Shown: piece by piece, positions 8,166 to 15,500 of the stretch
Numbering within the stretch: position 1 is the first letter of the stretch
Layout: each line of letters opens with the position of its first letter
NCBI GenBank assembly: GCA_047975265.1
Contig: JBKEDE010000005.1
Span: 1 to 64,000, forward strand
Source of the DNA: UJ101 sp047975265
GTDB taxonomy: Bacteria; Bacteroidota; Bacteroidia; Flavobacteriales; UJ101
Direction: 5' to 3'
Length of the DNA stretch: 64,000 nt
The notes under the pieces: generated by a model
What the model was told of the DNA's origin: nothing
Databases searched by the model: none
What the model saw: only the letters and a program-made list of their open reading frames with translations
Translations under genes and position numbers: made by a program

Positions 8166-8501
8166 TTACAGCTCTATTTTTTTTGATTCAGTTTTAATAA
8201 AATCACGCACTTTGTTTTCCAATTTATGAAAAGTTTCAATGGCTTTATATCCGGCTTCGGTTACTTTTGTTCCACCACCACTTTTTCCACCAAGTTGCTT
8301 TTTTACAAGAGGTAAATTAGATCGTTCGTTGATTTCTTTTACCATTTGCCAAGCTTGCCTGTAAGACATTTTCATTTCTTTTGCCGCAACCGAAATGGAG
8401 CCTGTGTTATGAATCCTTTCAAGAAGTTCTACACGACCTTTTCCAAGAAACTTATCATCACCCGAGTAAAGCCAAATTCTAAAACTTACATCGTATTTCA
8501 T
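8166..8501 (-). CDS. ModE-type winged-helix DNA-binding protein (N-terminal domain only)
   Basis: A 111-residue protein equivalent to the DNA-binding half of ModE. Marks are FLGKGRVELLERIHNTGSIS, the recognition helix region AAKEMKMSYRQAWQMVKEIN, and the wing with QLGGKSGGGTKVTEAGY. The C-terminal molybdate-binding (Mop/TOBE) domains of full ModE are absent, so how it senses molybdenum is open. It precedes the TonB receptor on the same strand, with a ModE-like operator in the 60-bp gap, suggesting local control of the uptake genes. An FNR-type palindrome lies upstream (8560-8573). A paralogue is at 30510-30854. Confidence 0.85.
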   Translation of the reverse strand: MKYDVSFRIWLYSGDDKFLGKGRVELLERIHNTGSISVAAKEMKMSYRQAWQMVKEINERSNLPLVKKQLGGKSGGGTKVTEAGYKAIETFHKLENKVRDFIKTESKKIEL

Positions 8502-8559
8502 TTCTTTATGTTTTTAAAAACATATTGCAAATAACGTAAATTATTCTGTGTTTTTACAG

Positions 8560-8573
8560 GTGATTTATATCAT
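8560..8573. promoter_or_regulatory. FNR-type palindrome upstream of modE-like gene
   Basis: GTGATTTATATCAT contains TGAT-N4-ATCA, the core of the FNR operator. It lies 59 bp upstream of the modE-like start on the minus strand; a poor -7-like TTATTTG lies at the same distance as in the nap and moeA promoters. It could alternatively serve ferritin, but is about 95 bp from that gene's likely -7. A single short palindrome in A+T-rich DNA can arise by chance. Confidence 0.4.
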
Positions 8574-8683
8574 ATTTAAAAACAATTTATTCTAATTGGT
8601 TTAATGTTTAAACTAAATGAAAATATTTTATTAGATATTTTTTTTATTATTGTTTAATTAATATCTTTAGCAAAAAATTAATT

Positions 8684-9190
8684 ATGATCATTAAAAAAAT
8701 TGAAAAAGCATTAAATGCACAAATAAAATTGGAGGGAATGGCTTCGTTACAATATTTGGCAATGTCTTCTTGGGCAGAGAATAAAGGGTATAACGGTGTA
8801 GCGAAGTTTTTTTACAGGCATGCAGAAGAGGAACGTGAGCATATGGTAAAGTTAATGGTTTTTGTAAATGAAAGAGGAGGAAAAGCTGAAGTTCCCGCTT
8901 TTGAAAAACCAAAAGAGGATTTTGACTCTTTAAACCATTTATTCCAGTTCTTTTTAGAAAAGGAACAAATCGTAACCAATCATGTTAACGAAATTGTATA
9001 TAATTGTTTACAAGTAAAAGATTATACTGTACACAATTTTATGCAATGGTATGTGGCTGAGCAGATTGAAGAAGAATCTTTGGTAACAAGTTTATTAGAT
9101 AAGCTAAAAATTATAGGAGATGATAAAGGTGGGTTGTATATGTTTGACCGTGATATAGAATCTTTTTCACCTGAAGACAATGCAGAATAA
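8684..9190 (+). CDS. ftnA: Ferritin, non-haem, prokaryotic type
   Basis: A 168-residue ferritin of normal length, all helical. Ferroxidase-centre residues are visible: Glu in the first helix (KLEGMASLQYLAMSSW), the HAEEEREHM motif in helix B, and QWYVAEQIEEESL in the later helix. It stores iron as a ferric core in the cytoplasm. A likely -7 element (TATCTTTA, 8662-8669) lies just upstream. Downstream is a small Cys-rich frame on the same strand with its own promoter. Iron storage next to the modE-like gene may be coincidental. Confidence 0.95.
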   Translation: MIIKKIEKALNAQIKLEGMASLQYLAMSSWAENKGYNGVAKFFYRHAEEEREHMVKLMVFVNERGGKAEVPAFEKPKEDFDSLNHLFQFFLEKEQIVTNHVNEIVYNCLQVKDYTVHNFMQWYVAEQIEEESLVTSLLDKLKIIGDDKGGLYMFDRDIESFSPEDNAE

Positions 9191-9218
9191 TTTTTTTATT
9201 TAGAATATTTAAAAATAA

Positions 9219-9250
9219 TTTGGTTTGCTCTGATTCAAAACCTATATTTG
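9219..9250 (+). promoter_or_regulatory. Complete -33/-7 promoter of the 50-residue gene
   Basis: TTTG at 9219-9222 and TATATTTG at 9243-9250 with a 20-bp spacer match both parts of the Bacteroidetes promoter. Transcription would begin near 9253, some 22 nt before ATG 9275. This is one of the most complete promoters in the window and supports the small gene being real. Confidence 0.65.
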
Positions 9251-9274
9251 TGTTTATTTAGAATAAATACAAAT

Positions 9275-9427
9275 ATGAATCTAGCGACTACTTTAGCTAT
9301 TGATGTTTTAATTATTGAGGATGCCTCTATAAAACCATTACGGCATCTTTCTTTTAAAAAGAAATGTTGTGATAAAGTAGCCAAAGGAAAACAATGCAAA
9401 CGTTGCCCTTTATTAGATATAGTATAA
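9275..9427 (+). CDS. Small Cys-rich protein of 50 residues
   Basis: A 50-codon frame from ATG 9275 to TAA 9425-9427. Its basic second half has the pattern KKKCCDKVAKGKQCKRCP, that is CC-x8-C-x2-C, a possible small metal-binding knuckle. I recall similar short KKCC..KGK.CKRCP proteins in Flavobacteriia, all uncharacterised. The gene has its own -33/-7 promoter and a terminator hairpin starting at its stop codon, so it looks like an independent unit between ferritin and trpG. Function unknown; iron or zinc binding is only a guess from the cysteines. Confidence 0.6.
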   Translation: MNLATTLAIDVLIIEDASIKPLRHLSFKKKCCDKVAKGKQCKRCPLLDIV

Positions 9428-9453
9428 ACGCATTAAAAATTAATGCGTTTTTT
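9426..9453. terminator. Bidirectional hairpin terminator between small gene and trpG
   Basis: AACGCATTAA and TTAATGCGTT form a 10-bp stem with a short A-rich loop, followed by a T-run on the plus strand and A-run on the other side. It can terminate the 50-residue gene on the plus strand and trpG on the minus strand. Confidence 0.75.
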
Positions 9454-10021
9454 AGTTTTTAACCCAATTTTCAATAATTTTTTCACCAAGCGGAGTTAAA
9501 ACAGATTCCGGGTGAAATTGAACACCACAAACATCAAATGTTTTATGTCGTAAAGCCATAATTTCATTTTCAGAGTCTATGGCTGTAATTTCCAATTCAT
9601 TTGAAAAATTTTTAGAATCAACTACCCATGAATGGTAACGCCCAACTTCAATATTTTTAGGCAATCCTTTAAATAAAATATCATCCTCGGCAAGAATCGT
9701 TGCTTGAGAAGAAACACCGTGATACACTTTTTGTGTGTTTAATAATTGACAACCAAAAACTTCTCCGATAGCCTGTTGTCCCAAACATACTCCAAAAATA
9801 CTTTTTGTAGTGGCATAATGTTGAATCAACGGTTTTAAAATATTCGCCTCATCAGGAACTCCCGGACCGGGAGAAAGAAGAATTTTATCATACGAATTAA
9901 CTTGTTCTAATGTAATTTCATCGTTTCTGCGTACAACGACCCCGGCTTCTGTAAACTTATGAATCGCATGAACTAAGTTGTACGTAAATGAATCATAATT
10001 ATCTAAAACTAATATTTTCAT
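9452..10021 (-). CDS. trpG: Anthranilate synthase component II, glutamine amidotransferase
   Basis: A 189-residue class I glutamine amidotransferase. Visible are the N-terminal ILVLDNYDSFTYNLVH, the oxyanion segment LSPGPGVPDE, the nucleophile motif GVCLGQQAIGE with catalytic Cys, and the C-terminal VQFHPESVLT with the catalytic His and Glu. It supplies ammonia to TrpE for anthranilate formation. It follows trpE by 18 bp on the same strand, so the two form an operon controlled by the trp leader at 11.5 kb. The PabA alternative is unlikely because of the adjacent trpE and Trp-codon leader. No further trp genes follow. Confidence 0.93.
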   Translation of the reverse strand: MKILVLDNYDSFTYNLVHAIHKFTEAGVVVRRNDEITLEQVNSYDKILLSPGPGVPDEANILKPLIQHYATTKSIFGVCLGQQAIGEVFGCQLLNTQKVYHGVSSQATILAEDDILFKGLPKNIEVGRYHSWVVDSKNFSNELEITAIDSENEIMALRHKTFDVCGVQFHPESVLTPLGEKIIENWVKN

Positions 10022-10039
10022 ATTTTTTATTTAAAAAAT

Positions 10040-11443
10040 TTAAGTATTGGATATTTTTTCAGCTTTTATAATGGCTTTATTTAAAGCCTCTAATTTATTA
10101 TTAACTTCCTGTAATTCATTTTCTTCCTCAGATTTTGCAACGACTCCGGCTCCCGCTTGAAAATAGAGTGTATTATTTTTAGAAATAAATGTCCGGATAA
10201 TAATTGCGGTATTAATATCACCGTTTAACCCAATAAAACCAATACCGCCGCCATAAGCTCCACGACGTTGGTTTTCAAACCGATCAATCAACTGCATGGC
10301 TTTGTATTTTGGAGCTCCGGTTAACGTTCCAGCAGGAAAAGTATCACCAAAAACTTTTATGGAATTAGCTGTCTTGGGTAATTTTGCTGTTACGCGGGAC
10401 ACCATGTGTAAAACATGTGAAAAATATTGAATTTCCTTATAGTTTTTAACCTCTACTTCTTGTGAATTTCTACTTAAATCATTTCGTGCCAGATCAACCA
10501 GCATAACATGTTCGGCATTTTCTTTAGGGTCTTGAGCCAATATTTGTGCTAATTCTGCATCTTTTGCAGGATTTCCTGATCTTTTTATGGTTCCTGCAAT
10601 CGGATCAATATAAGCTTCACTATTTTTAATAACCAGTTGAGCTTCAGGCGAAGATCCAAATATTTTAAATCTTCCGTAATCAAAATAGAAAAGATAAGGC
10701 GATGGATTAATAGATCTTAATGCTCTATAAACATTAAAATCATCGCCTTTGAATTTTTGTTGGAATTGTCGCGAAGGAACTATTTGAAAGACATCCCCTC
10801 GATAACAAGATTTTTTTCCTTTGATAACCATGTTTTTATATTCTTCATCGGTTAAATTAGACGTGGATTTTCCATCGGTTTTAAAAGGAAATGTTTGAAA
10901 CTGATGACTGTTAATCAATCCTTTTATCTTGGCAATGGCTGAAGTTTCTTTATCAATGATATTCTCCAGTATGGTTATTTCATTATAATAATGATTAAAA
11001 ATTATAATATTTTGATAAAGAGCATAGTACAACTCAGGAATATCGCTTGAATCGGTTCTTGGAGTACTTAGTTGAATATTTTCAAAATACTCTATTGAAT
11101 CATAAGAAGAATACCCAAAAAAACCGTTAATGCTATAATCTGAATCACTTTTAAATTGGTGAATGAAATCATCAAACAATTGAGCAAAATCCGTTTTATT
11201 TTCTAAATGAACGTCTTCTATCTTTTCATTGGGGTAACGTTTGGTAATCTTTCCGTTATATGCCTCAATATCAGCTATCGGATTACAACAAATAAAGGAG
11301 AAGCTGTTTTCTTTAGAACTGTAATCAGAACTTTCAAGTAAAATAGAATTGGGAAATTGATCCCTAATTTTAAAATACAGTTGTACAGGTGTAATAATAT
11401 CTCCCAACAAATGGATTGATTTCGTTTTGATATTAAAATTCAT
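10040..11443 (-). CDS. trpE: Anthranilate synthase component I
   Basis: A 467-residue chorismate-utilising enzyme of normal TrpE length. Conserved C-terminal marks include VFQIVPSRQFQQKF, the segment IDPIAGTIKRSG, ENAEHVMLVDLARNDLSR, and FPAGTLTGAPKYKAM. It makes anthranilate from chorismate with ammonia from TrpG, the first step of tryptophan synthesis. An N-terminal LLESSD motif (residues about 35-40), the usual Trp feedback site, is present. An attenuator-like leader lies directly upstream (leader peptide at 11522-11545, terminator at 11461-11486). The N-terminal domain is shorter than in E. coli, as usual for Bacteroidetes. Confidence 0.95.
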   Translation of the reverse strand: MNFNIKTKSIHLLGDIITPVQLYFKIRDQFPNSILLESSDYSSKENSFSFICCNPIADIEAYNGKITKRYPNEKIEDVHLENKTDFAQLFDDFIHQFKSDSDYSINGFFGYSSYDSIEYFENIQLSTPRTDSSDIPELYYALYQNIIIFNHYYNEITILENIIDKETSAIAKIKGLINSHQFQTFPFKTDGKSTSNLTDEEYKNMVIKGKKSCYRGDVFQIVPSRQFQQKFKGDDFNVYRALRSINPSPYLFYFDYGRFKIFGSSPEAQLVIKNSEAYIDPIAGTIKRSGNPAKDAELAQILAQDPKENAEHVMLVDLARNDLSRNSQEVEVKNYKEIQYFSHVLHMVSRVTAKLPKTANSIKVFGDTFPAGTLTGAPKYKAMQLIDRFENQRRGAYGGGIGFIGLNGDINTAIIIRTFISKNNTLYFQAGAGVVAKSEEENELQEVNNKLEALNKAIIKAEKISNT

Positions 11444-11460
11444 TCTTCAAGTTTTAAAAT

Positions 11461-11486
11461 AAAAAAGCCTGTCAATAGACAAGCCA
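11461..11486 (-). terminator. trp attenuator terminator hairpin
   Basis: On the minus strand GCTTGTC-TATT-GACAGGC forms a 7-bp stem with one G.U pair, followed by six T residues, 17 bases before the trpE start. An alternative pairing of 8 perfect bases (TCAATAGA at 11502-11509 with TCTATTGA at 11472-11479, minus strand) would open it, as expected of an antiterminator. Confidence 0.8.
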
Positions 11487-11521
11487 ATCTTATATTTGAT
11501 TTCTATTGATACTCCCAATTA

Positions 11522-11545
11522 TTATATAATCCACCAAAAATTCAT
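11522..11545 (-). CDS. trpL: trp operon leader peptide, tandem Trp codons
   Basis: A seven-codon frame on the minus strand reads MNFWWII followed by TAA, with two adjacent Trp codons. It ends about 36 nt upstream of the terminator hairpin in the trpE leader. A ribosome stalled on the Trp codons would leave the antiterminator strand at 11502-11509 free, while one at the stop codon would cover part of it, so transcription would continue only when Trp-tRNA is scarce. Far too short for normal gene finding. The call rests on the Trp codons, position, terminator and complementary segments together. Confidence 0.75.
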   Translation of the reverse strand: MNFWWII

Positions 11546-11668
11546 CTGTGTAATTTGACGTAAATATAATAAAAAATAAAAAACGGTATTATAATTGACG
11601 TTATTTTATTGAAAATAATCAAAAAAATATGTATCTTGTAAATTTTAAATAAATTTAATACAACAAAA

Positions 11669-12262
11669 ATGGAAGAAATTTTAGGACTATTAAGTTCGCA
11701 GCAAGGGCAACAGTTAATTGACGGAGCCAGTTCAAAATTAGGATTAAAAGAAAATCAAGTACAGAGCGTGTTATCAATGGCTTTACCGGCTTTAGTAAGC
11801 GGGCTGAATAATAACACCAACAAACCGGGAGGAGCAGACAGCCTGATGAATGCTTTAGGTTCTCACGATGGTTCGATATTGAATAATATTACAGGATTTT
11901 TAAGTCAGGGGAATTTTTCGGATGGGTCAAAAATCATCAGTCATATTTTAGGAGGTTCTCAAGGCAATGTTGAAAATGCATTAAGCAAATCCTCCGGAAT
12001 TGACTCGGGAAGCATAAGCCAATTATTGTCTATGGCAGCTCCTGTATTAATGGGTGCTTTAGGAAAGCAAACCAAACAACAAGGTCTTGACTCAAACGGA
12101 TTATCCAGTATGTTAACTCAAGTAATAAGTGGAGCACAGCAAAACCACGGACAAGAAATGAGTTTGGTTGAAAAGTTGTTAGATAAAGATAATGACGGAT
12201 CTGTAATCGATGATGTTGCTTCAATGGGAATGTCTTTATTCAAATCTTTTATGAAGAAGTAA
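11669..12262 (+). CDS. DUF937 domain-containing protein
   Basis: A 197-residue, Gly/Ser/Asn-rich soluble protein. The N-terminal repeat-like pattern LGLKENQVQSVLSMALPALVSGL and the second SQLLSMAAPVLMGALGKQT match the DUF937 pattern, in which blocks ending in P-A/V-L-hydrophobic-x-hydrophobic-L occur twice. The C-terminal DKDNDGSVIDDVASMGMSLF resembles a single EF-hand-like loop, seen in other members. Function unknown. It is monocistronic, followed by a strong terminator at 12291-12325. It is divergent from trpE, with the trp leader in between. Confidence 0.8.
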   Translation: MEEILGLLSSQQGQQLIDGASSKLGLKENQVQSVLSMALPALVSGLNNNTNKPGGADSLMNALGSHDGSILNNITGFLSQGNFSDGSKIISHILGGSQGNVENALSKSSGIDSGSISQLLSMAAPVLMGALGKQTKQQGLDSNGLSSMLTQVISGAQQNHGQEMSLVEKLLDKDNDGSVIDDVASMGMSLFKSFMKK

Positions 12263-12290
12263 TTTGCAAACTAAAATTTATATGAAACAG

Positions 12291-12325
12291 TCATCTTAAA
12301 TTTTTATATTTGAGATGATTTTTTT
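12291..12325 (+). terminator. Rho-independent terminator after DUF937 gene
   Basis: TCATCTTAAA and TTTGAGATGA form a 10-bp stem (one G.U pair) with an 8-nt loop, followed by seven T residues, 28 bp after the DUF937 stop. Confidence 0.8.
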
Positions 12326-12343
12326 ATCCAAATAATTTTAAAA

Positions 12344-12736
12344 ATGCGGGCAATTATACTACATATAAGTTTATTAGGAATTCTTCTTTCATGCCAAAAA
12401 CAAGACCCTATAATAGGCAATTGGAGAATAGAAAGAGATTTAATTAACGAAGAAACGGTTGATTTTTTAGAATGTAGCAAAAAAACTGTAAACTCTTTTA
12501 CAAAAGACTCTCTTTTTATTTTTGAGAATTATGTTATGGATGAAACAGGAAACTGCCAATCATTAGGAAAAGTAACCGGTTTTTGGAGAAAGAAAAATGA
12601 TTCGGTGTATTTACTGAGTAAAGGAAAATATATTGATACCATTCGTCTTCGTTTTTTAAAAAATAATACCACGATGATTTTGAAGAATAAATACGAAGAA
12701 GATATTTTTCAGTTACAAAAGATAACGGTAAATTAG
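12344..12736 (+). CDS. Lipoprotein, lipocalin-like hypothetical
   Basis: A 130-residue product with a lipoprotein signal (hydrophobic stretch then LLSC at residues about 14-17). The mature part begins QDPIIGNWRI, a pattern common at the start of lipocalin-like beta-barrel lipoproteins, and is rich in alternating strands. No family is assigned beyond that. It is convergent with the sirtuin gene, overlapping its end by 4 bp. Probably anchored in the inner leaflet of the outer membrane facing the periplasm. Confidence 0.65.
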   Translation: MRAIILHISLLGILLSCQKQDPIIGNWRIERDLINEETVDFLECSKKTVNSFTKDSLFIFENYVMDETGNCQSLGKVTGFWRKKNDSVYLLSKGKYIDTIRLRFLKNNTTMILKNKYEEDIFQLQKITVN

Positions 12737-13413
12737 TGTAACAATGGTTTTATTTTTTCCATTCCCTTTACAGCTGTTTCAGAAATACATACAATGTTTT
12801 GAGGCAATCCTTCGGTTTGATGAGCTTTTGGGTCAATGTAATAAACAGGAATGCTTGATTTTGCATAATGCATTAATCCGGAAGCAGGATATACTTGAAG
12901 CGACGTACCGATAATAAGCATTATATCTGCCTTTTCAACCTGCTGAATAGCTTTTGAAATCATGGGAACATCTTCGCCAAACCAAACAATATGAGGACGA
13001 AGCTGAGCCTGGTCTTCTCCTAAATCACCTAAAAACAAATCTTTTTTCCACTCATAAATCAAAGAAGAATTTTTTACACTACGAACCTTCATTAGCTCTC
13101 CGTGTAAATGCAAAACAGAAGAAGATCCGGCACGTTCATGCAAATCATCAACATTTTGAGTGATAATGTGTACATTAAATACTTTTTCAAGCTCCTTTAA
13201 CGCTAAATGAGCATCATTGGGCTGTACTGAAAAAAGTTGAGTACGGCGTTCATTATAAAAATTTAAAACCAATTCAGGATTTTTATCCCAACCTATTGGA
13301 GAGGCAACTTCCATAATATCATGCCCTTCCCATAAACCATCTGCATCACGAAATGTACGGATTCCACTTTCAGCACTTATTCCGGCTCCGGTTAAAACCA
13401 CTAAATTTTTCAT
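12733..13413 (-). CDS. cobB: NAD-dependent protein deacylase, Sir2 family (zinc-site-lacking)
   Basis: A 226-residue sirtuin. Visible marks are the NAD-binding GAGISAESGIRTFRDADGLW, the catalytic QNVDDLHERAG and LHLHGE, and IIGTSLQVYPASG. The segment FYNERRTQL carries the Tyr-x-x-Arg pair that in class III sirtuins favours succinyl- or malonyl-lysine. The two CxxC zinc pairs expected between the HGE motif and PHIVWFGE are absent; there is no Cys in that stretch at all. It removes acyl groups from protein lysines using NAD. No operon partners; the cold shock gene lies upstream on the same strand. Confidence 0.92.
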   Translation of the reverse strand: MKNLVVLTGAGISAESGIRTFRDADGLWEGHDIMEVASPIGWDKNPELVLNFYNERRTQLFSVQPNDAHLALKELEKVFNVHIITQNVDDLHERAGSSSVLHLHGELMKVRSVKNSSLIYEWKKDLFLGDLGEDQAQLRPHIVWFGEDVPMISKAIQQVEKADIMLIIGTSLQVYPASGLMHYAKSSIPVYYIDPKAHQTEGLPQNIVCISETAVKGMEKIKPLLH

Positions 13414-13455
13414 CTCTTTTCTATTTTAAATCATTTATTTTCATGGAATTAGATC

Positions 13456-13490
13456 AAAAAAAAAGAGAACACCTATTCGATATTCTCTTC
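13456..13490 (-). terminator. Rho-independent terminator after the cold shock gene
   Basis: On the minus strand AGAGAAT and GTTCTCT form a 7-bp stem (one G.U) with an 11-nt loop, followed by eight or more T residues, about 30 bp after the cold shock gene stop. Confidence 0.7.
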
Positions 13491-13520
13491 TATAAAAAAT
13501 TCATATAATAAACGGATGTA

Positions 13521-13712
13521 TCAGATTACTTTTACATCCACCGCATTTAATCCTTTTTTACCTTCTTTTAGTTCAAATTCCACTTCGTCACCTTCTTTAA
13601 TTTCATCTACTAAACCTGTTGCATGCACGAAGTATTCATTTCCTGAACCTTCTTCTACAATAAAACCGAAACCTTTGGCATTGTTGTAGAATTTTACTGT
13701 TCCTTTATTCAT
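13521..13712 (-). CDS. cspA: Cold shock protein
   Basis: A 63-residue cold shock domain protein. The RNA-binding motifs KGFGFI and EYFVHAT (RNP1 and RNP2 type) are present and the length is typical. The frame is open further upstream, but the extra 41 residues are not cold-shock-like, so ATG at 13710-13712 is chosen. It acts as an RNA chaperone in the cytoplasm. A long A+T-rich untranslated region separates it from the divergent META gene; a TAnnTTTx element (TAGTTTTA on the minus strand) lies about 20 bp upstream of the start. Confidence 0.93.
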   Translation of the reverse strand: MNKGTVKFYNNAKGFGFIVEEGSGNEYFVHATGLVDEIKEGDEVEFELKEGKKGLNAVDVKVI

Positions 13713-13835
13713 TTTAAAAATTTTGGTAAAACTACATCTAAAAAATGAGAAAACAGCTATTTTAACGATTTTTATATTAATTAAATATCTTGGCTGGATT
13801 TTTGCTCTAATATACCAACATACGAAACAGCTCAT

Positions 13836-14267
13836 ATGAAAACATCTTTTTTGGTCTTACTATTGACTTTCGGAATCATCAGTTGTGGCATGCATTCAGA
13901 TAAAAGGCAAACAACAGATTTAAAAAAAGTTACAATCAACGGTTTTTTTTTATTGATTGGTTTTGATCAAGGAGAATTTCCCGTTCCGGCAGATAAATCA
14001 CATCCTACGTTTAAATTAAACAGCAAAGAAAAAACCATAACAGGATTTGCCGGATGCAACGATATAAGAGGAACTTTTTCTATTACAAACACTGAAATCC
14101 ATTTCAAGCAGATGGTAACAACACGAAAAGCCTGTTTTGATGATGAATACGAACCTAAAGTATTGAAAGCCTTTCAAGAGGCTACCCGTTACACTTTAAA
14201 CGGAGACCGACTAATTTTGAGAAAAGGAAATAATACTTTGATGATTTTAAGAAAATTAGATGTATAA
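13836..14267 (+). CDS. META domain lipoprotein (HslJ-like)
   Basis: A 143-residue lipoprotein with a signal ending IISCG (Cys at residue 17). The mature part holds a META/HslJ domain, recognised by KTITGFAGCNDIRGTF and the following TTRKACFDDEYEPKVLKAF, with the conserved Cys pair. META proteins are secreted or outer membrane associated and HslJ has been tied to heat shock and novobiocin tolerance in E. coli; the role here is unknown. It is divergent from the cold shock gene and followed by a terminator at 14290-14320. Confidence 0.85.
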   Translation: MKTSFLVLLLTFGIISCGMHSDKRQTTDLKKVTINGFFLLIGFDQGEFPVPADKSHPTFKLNSKEKTITGFAGCNDIRGTFSITNTEIHFKQMVTTRKACFDDEYEPKVLKAFQEATRYTLNGDRLILRKGNNTLMILRKLDV

Positions 14268-14289
14268 AAATCATAGAAAAGATTATTTG

Positions 14290-14320
14290 AATCCTGCTTT
14301 GAAAAGAGTGGGATTTTTTA
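14290..14320 (+). terminator. Rho-independent terminator after META gene
   Basis: AATCCTGCTTT and the opposing AAGAGTGGGATT form a long stem with several G.U pairs and a 4-nt loop, followed by six T residues, 23 bp after the META stop. Confidence 0.65.
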
Positions 14321-14322
14321 GT

Positions 14323-14330
14323 TAGCTTTG
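14323..14330 (+). promoter_or_regulatory. -7 promoter element directly before the methyltransferase gene
   Basis: TAGCTTTG matches TAnnTTTG and ends 5 bp before ATG 14336. If transcription starts about 3 nt after the element, the mRNA would be leaderless or nearly so. Confidence 0.5.
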
Positions 14331-14335
14331 CTTTT

Positions 14336-15493
14336 ATGATTGATCTAAACGAATTATTTACCGCTATTCAAACCAGTTTTGACCAAAATAATTTTGTAAA
14401 ACTAACTTTCAGCAAGCCTATTCGGAAAAGTGAAGAATTGATAAACGTTTACGTCCGGTTGATTTACATTAAGGAGAAGCCTCGGCTATCATTTACTTAT
14501 CGGTATAAAACTAAAGACCGGGTTAAAAATTATTCGTTTGAAGAAGCAAAAAAAATAATGGAACTACTTTTAAAAGATTCTTTTCGTTTGGTCACTTTTT
14601 TTTCTTTAGAGAATGATTTGCTGGTTTTTGTATCAAAAAAACGTAAAATATCGTATAAAAAAAACCCGCCAAGTTTCAAAAATAAACCTCCTGAGGCACA
14701 TGACCGACCTAAAAAAAAGTATCTACAAAATATTCATTTTTTAACTTATTTGGGTATTTTGGATGAACAGGGTGAAGTAATTCCTAAGAAAGCTGATAAA
14801 TACAAACAAATTAATAAGTTTTTGGAAATTATTGAAAATCAATTAAAAAAAATAACCTTACCTGAAAAAACACGAATAGTCGATATGGGTTCCGGAAAAG
14901 GCTATTTGACTTTTGCTTTATATGATTATTTGGTTAATCAAAAAAAGATAAATGCAACCATTACCGGAATAGAATTACGCCAAAATTTAGTAGATTTTTG
15001 TAATGAAACTGCCATAAACTGTGGTTTTGAACATTTGAGTTTTGAAGCCAAACCCATTGAGGAATATCGTAACGACTCTATTGATATTTTAATTGCATTA
15101 CACGCTTGTGATACAGCAACTGATTTGGCTATAGCTAAAGGAATAAAGGCCTGTGCTTCTTTAATTATGTGTGCTCCGTGTTGTCATAAACAAATCCGAC
15201 AACAATTAAAAGGAAAGGTATTTAAAAATCCTGTTTTAAAATATGGTATTTTTAAGGAACGATCGTTTGAAATGGTTACAGACACAATTAGAGCTCTAAT
15301 TTTAGAACAGAACCGATATAACACACAGGTTTTTGAATTTGTAACTACTGAACATACAGCAAAAAATATCATGATAACGGCAGTAAAACACTCCAGAAAA
15401 GTAGATCAAGAAAAAATACAACGTAAAATCAAACAGCTTAAAGAAATGTTTGAGATTGAATACCACGAATTGGAAAATATTTTAGATCACTGA
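14336..15493 (+). CDS. SAM-dependent methyltransferase (Methyltransf_32 type)
   Basis: A 385-residue protein with an N-terminal domain of about 150 residues and a Rossmann methyltransferase domain from about residue 175. SAM-binding motif I is IVDMGSGKGYLTFALYDYL, followed by the acidic ITGIELRQNLVDFC. The LIALHACDTATDLAI and MCAPCCHKQI segments are typical of the METTL25/RRNAD1-like Methyltransf_32 family. Substrate unknown; the basic C-terminus (HSRKVDQEKIQRKIKQLKE) suggests nucleic acid or ribosome binding. It stands alone on the plus strand, convergent with the PLP enzyme gene. Confidence 0.8.
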   Translation: MIDLNELFTAIQTSFDQNNFVKLTFSKPIRKSEELINVYVRLIYIKEKPRLSFTYRYKTKDRVKNYSFEEAKKIMELLLKDSFRLVTFFSLENDLLVFVSKKRKISYKKNPPSFKNKPPEAHDRPKKKYLQNIHFLTYLGILDEQGEVIPKKADKYKQINKFLEIIENQLKKITLPEKTRIVDMGSGKGYLTFALYDYLVNQKKINATITGIELRQNLVDFCNETAINCGFEHLSFEAKPIEEYRNDSIDILIALHACDTATDLAIAKGIKACASLIMCAPCCHKQIRQQLKGKVFKNPVLKYGIFKERSFEMVTDTIRALILEQNRYNTQVFEFVTTEHTAKNIMITAVKHSRKVDQEKIQRKIKQLKEMFEIEYHELENILDH

Positions 15494-15500
15494 TTATCAA

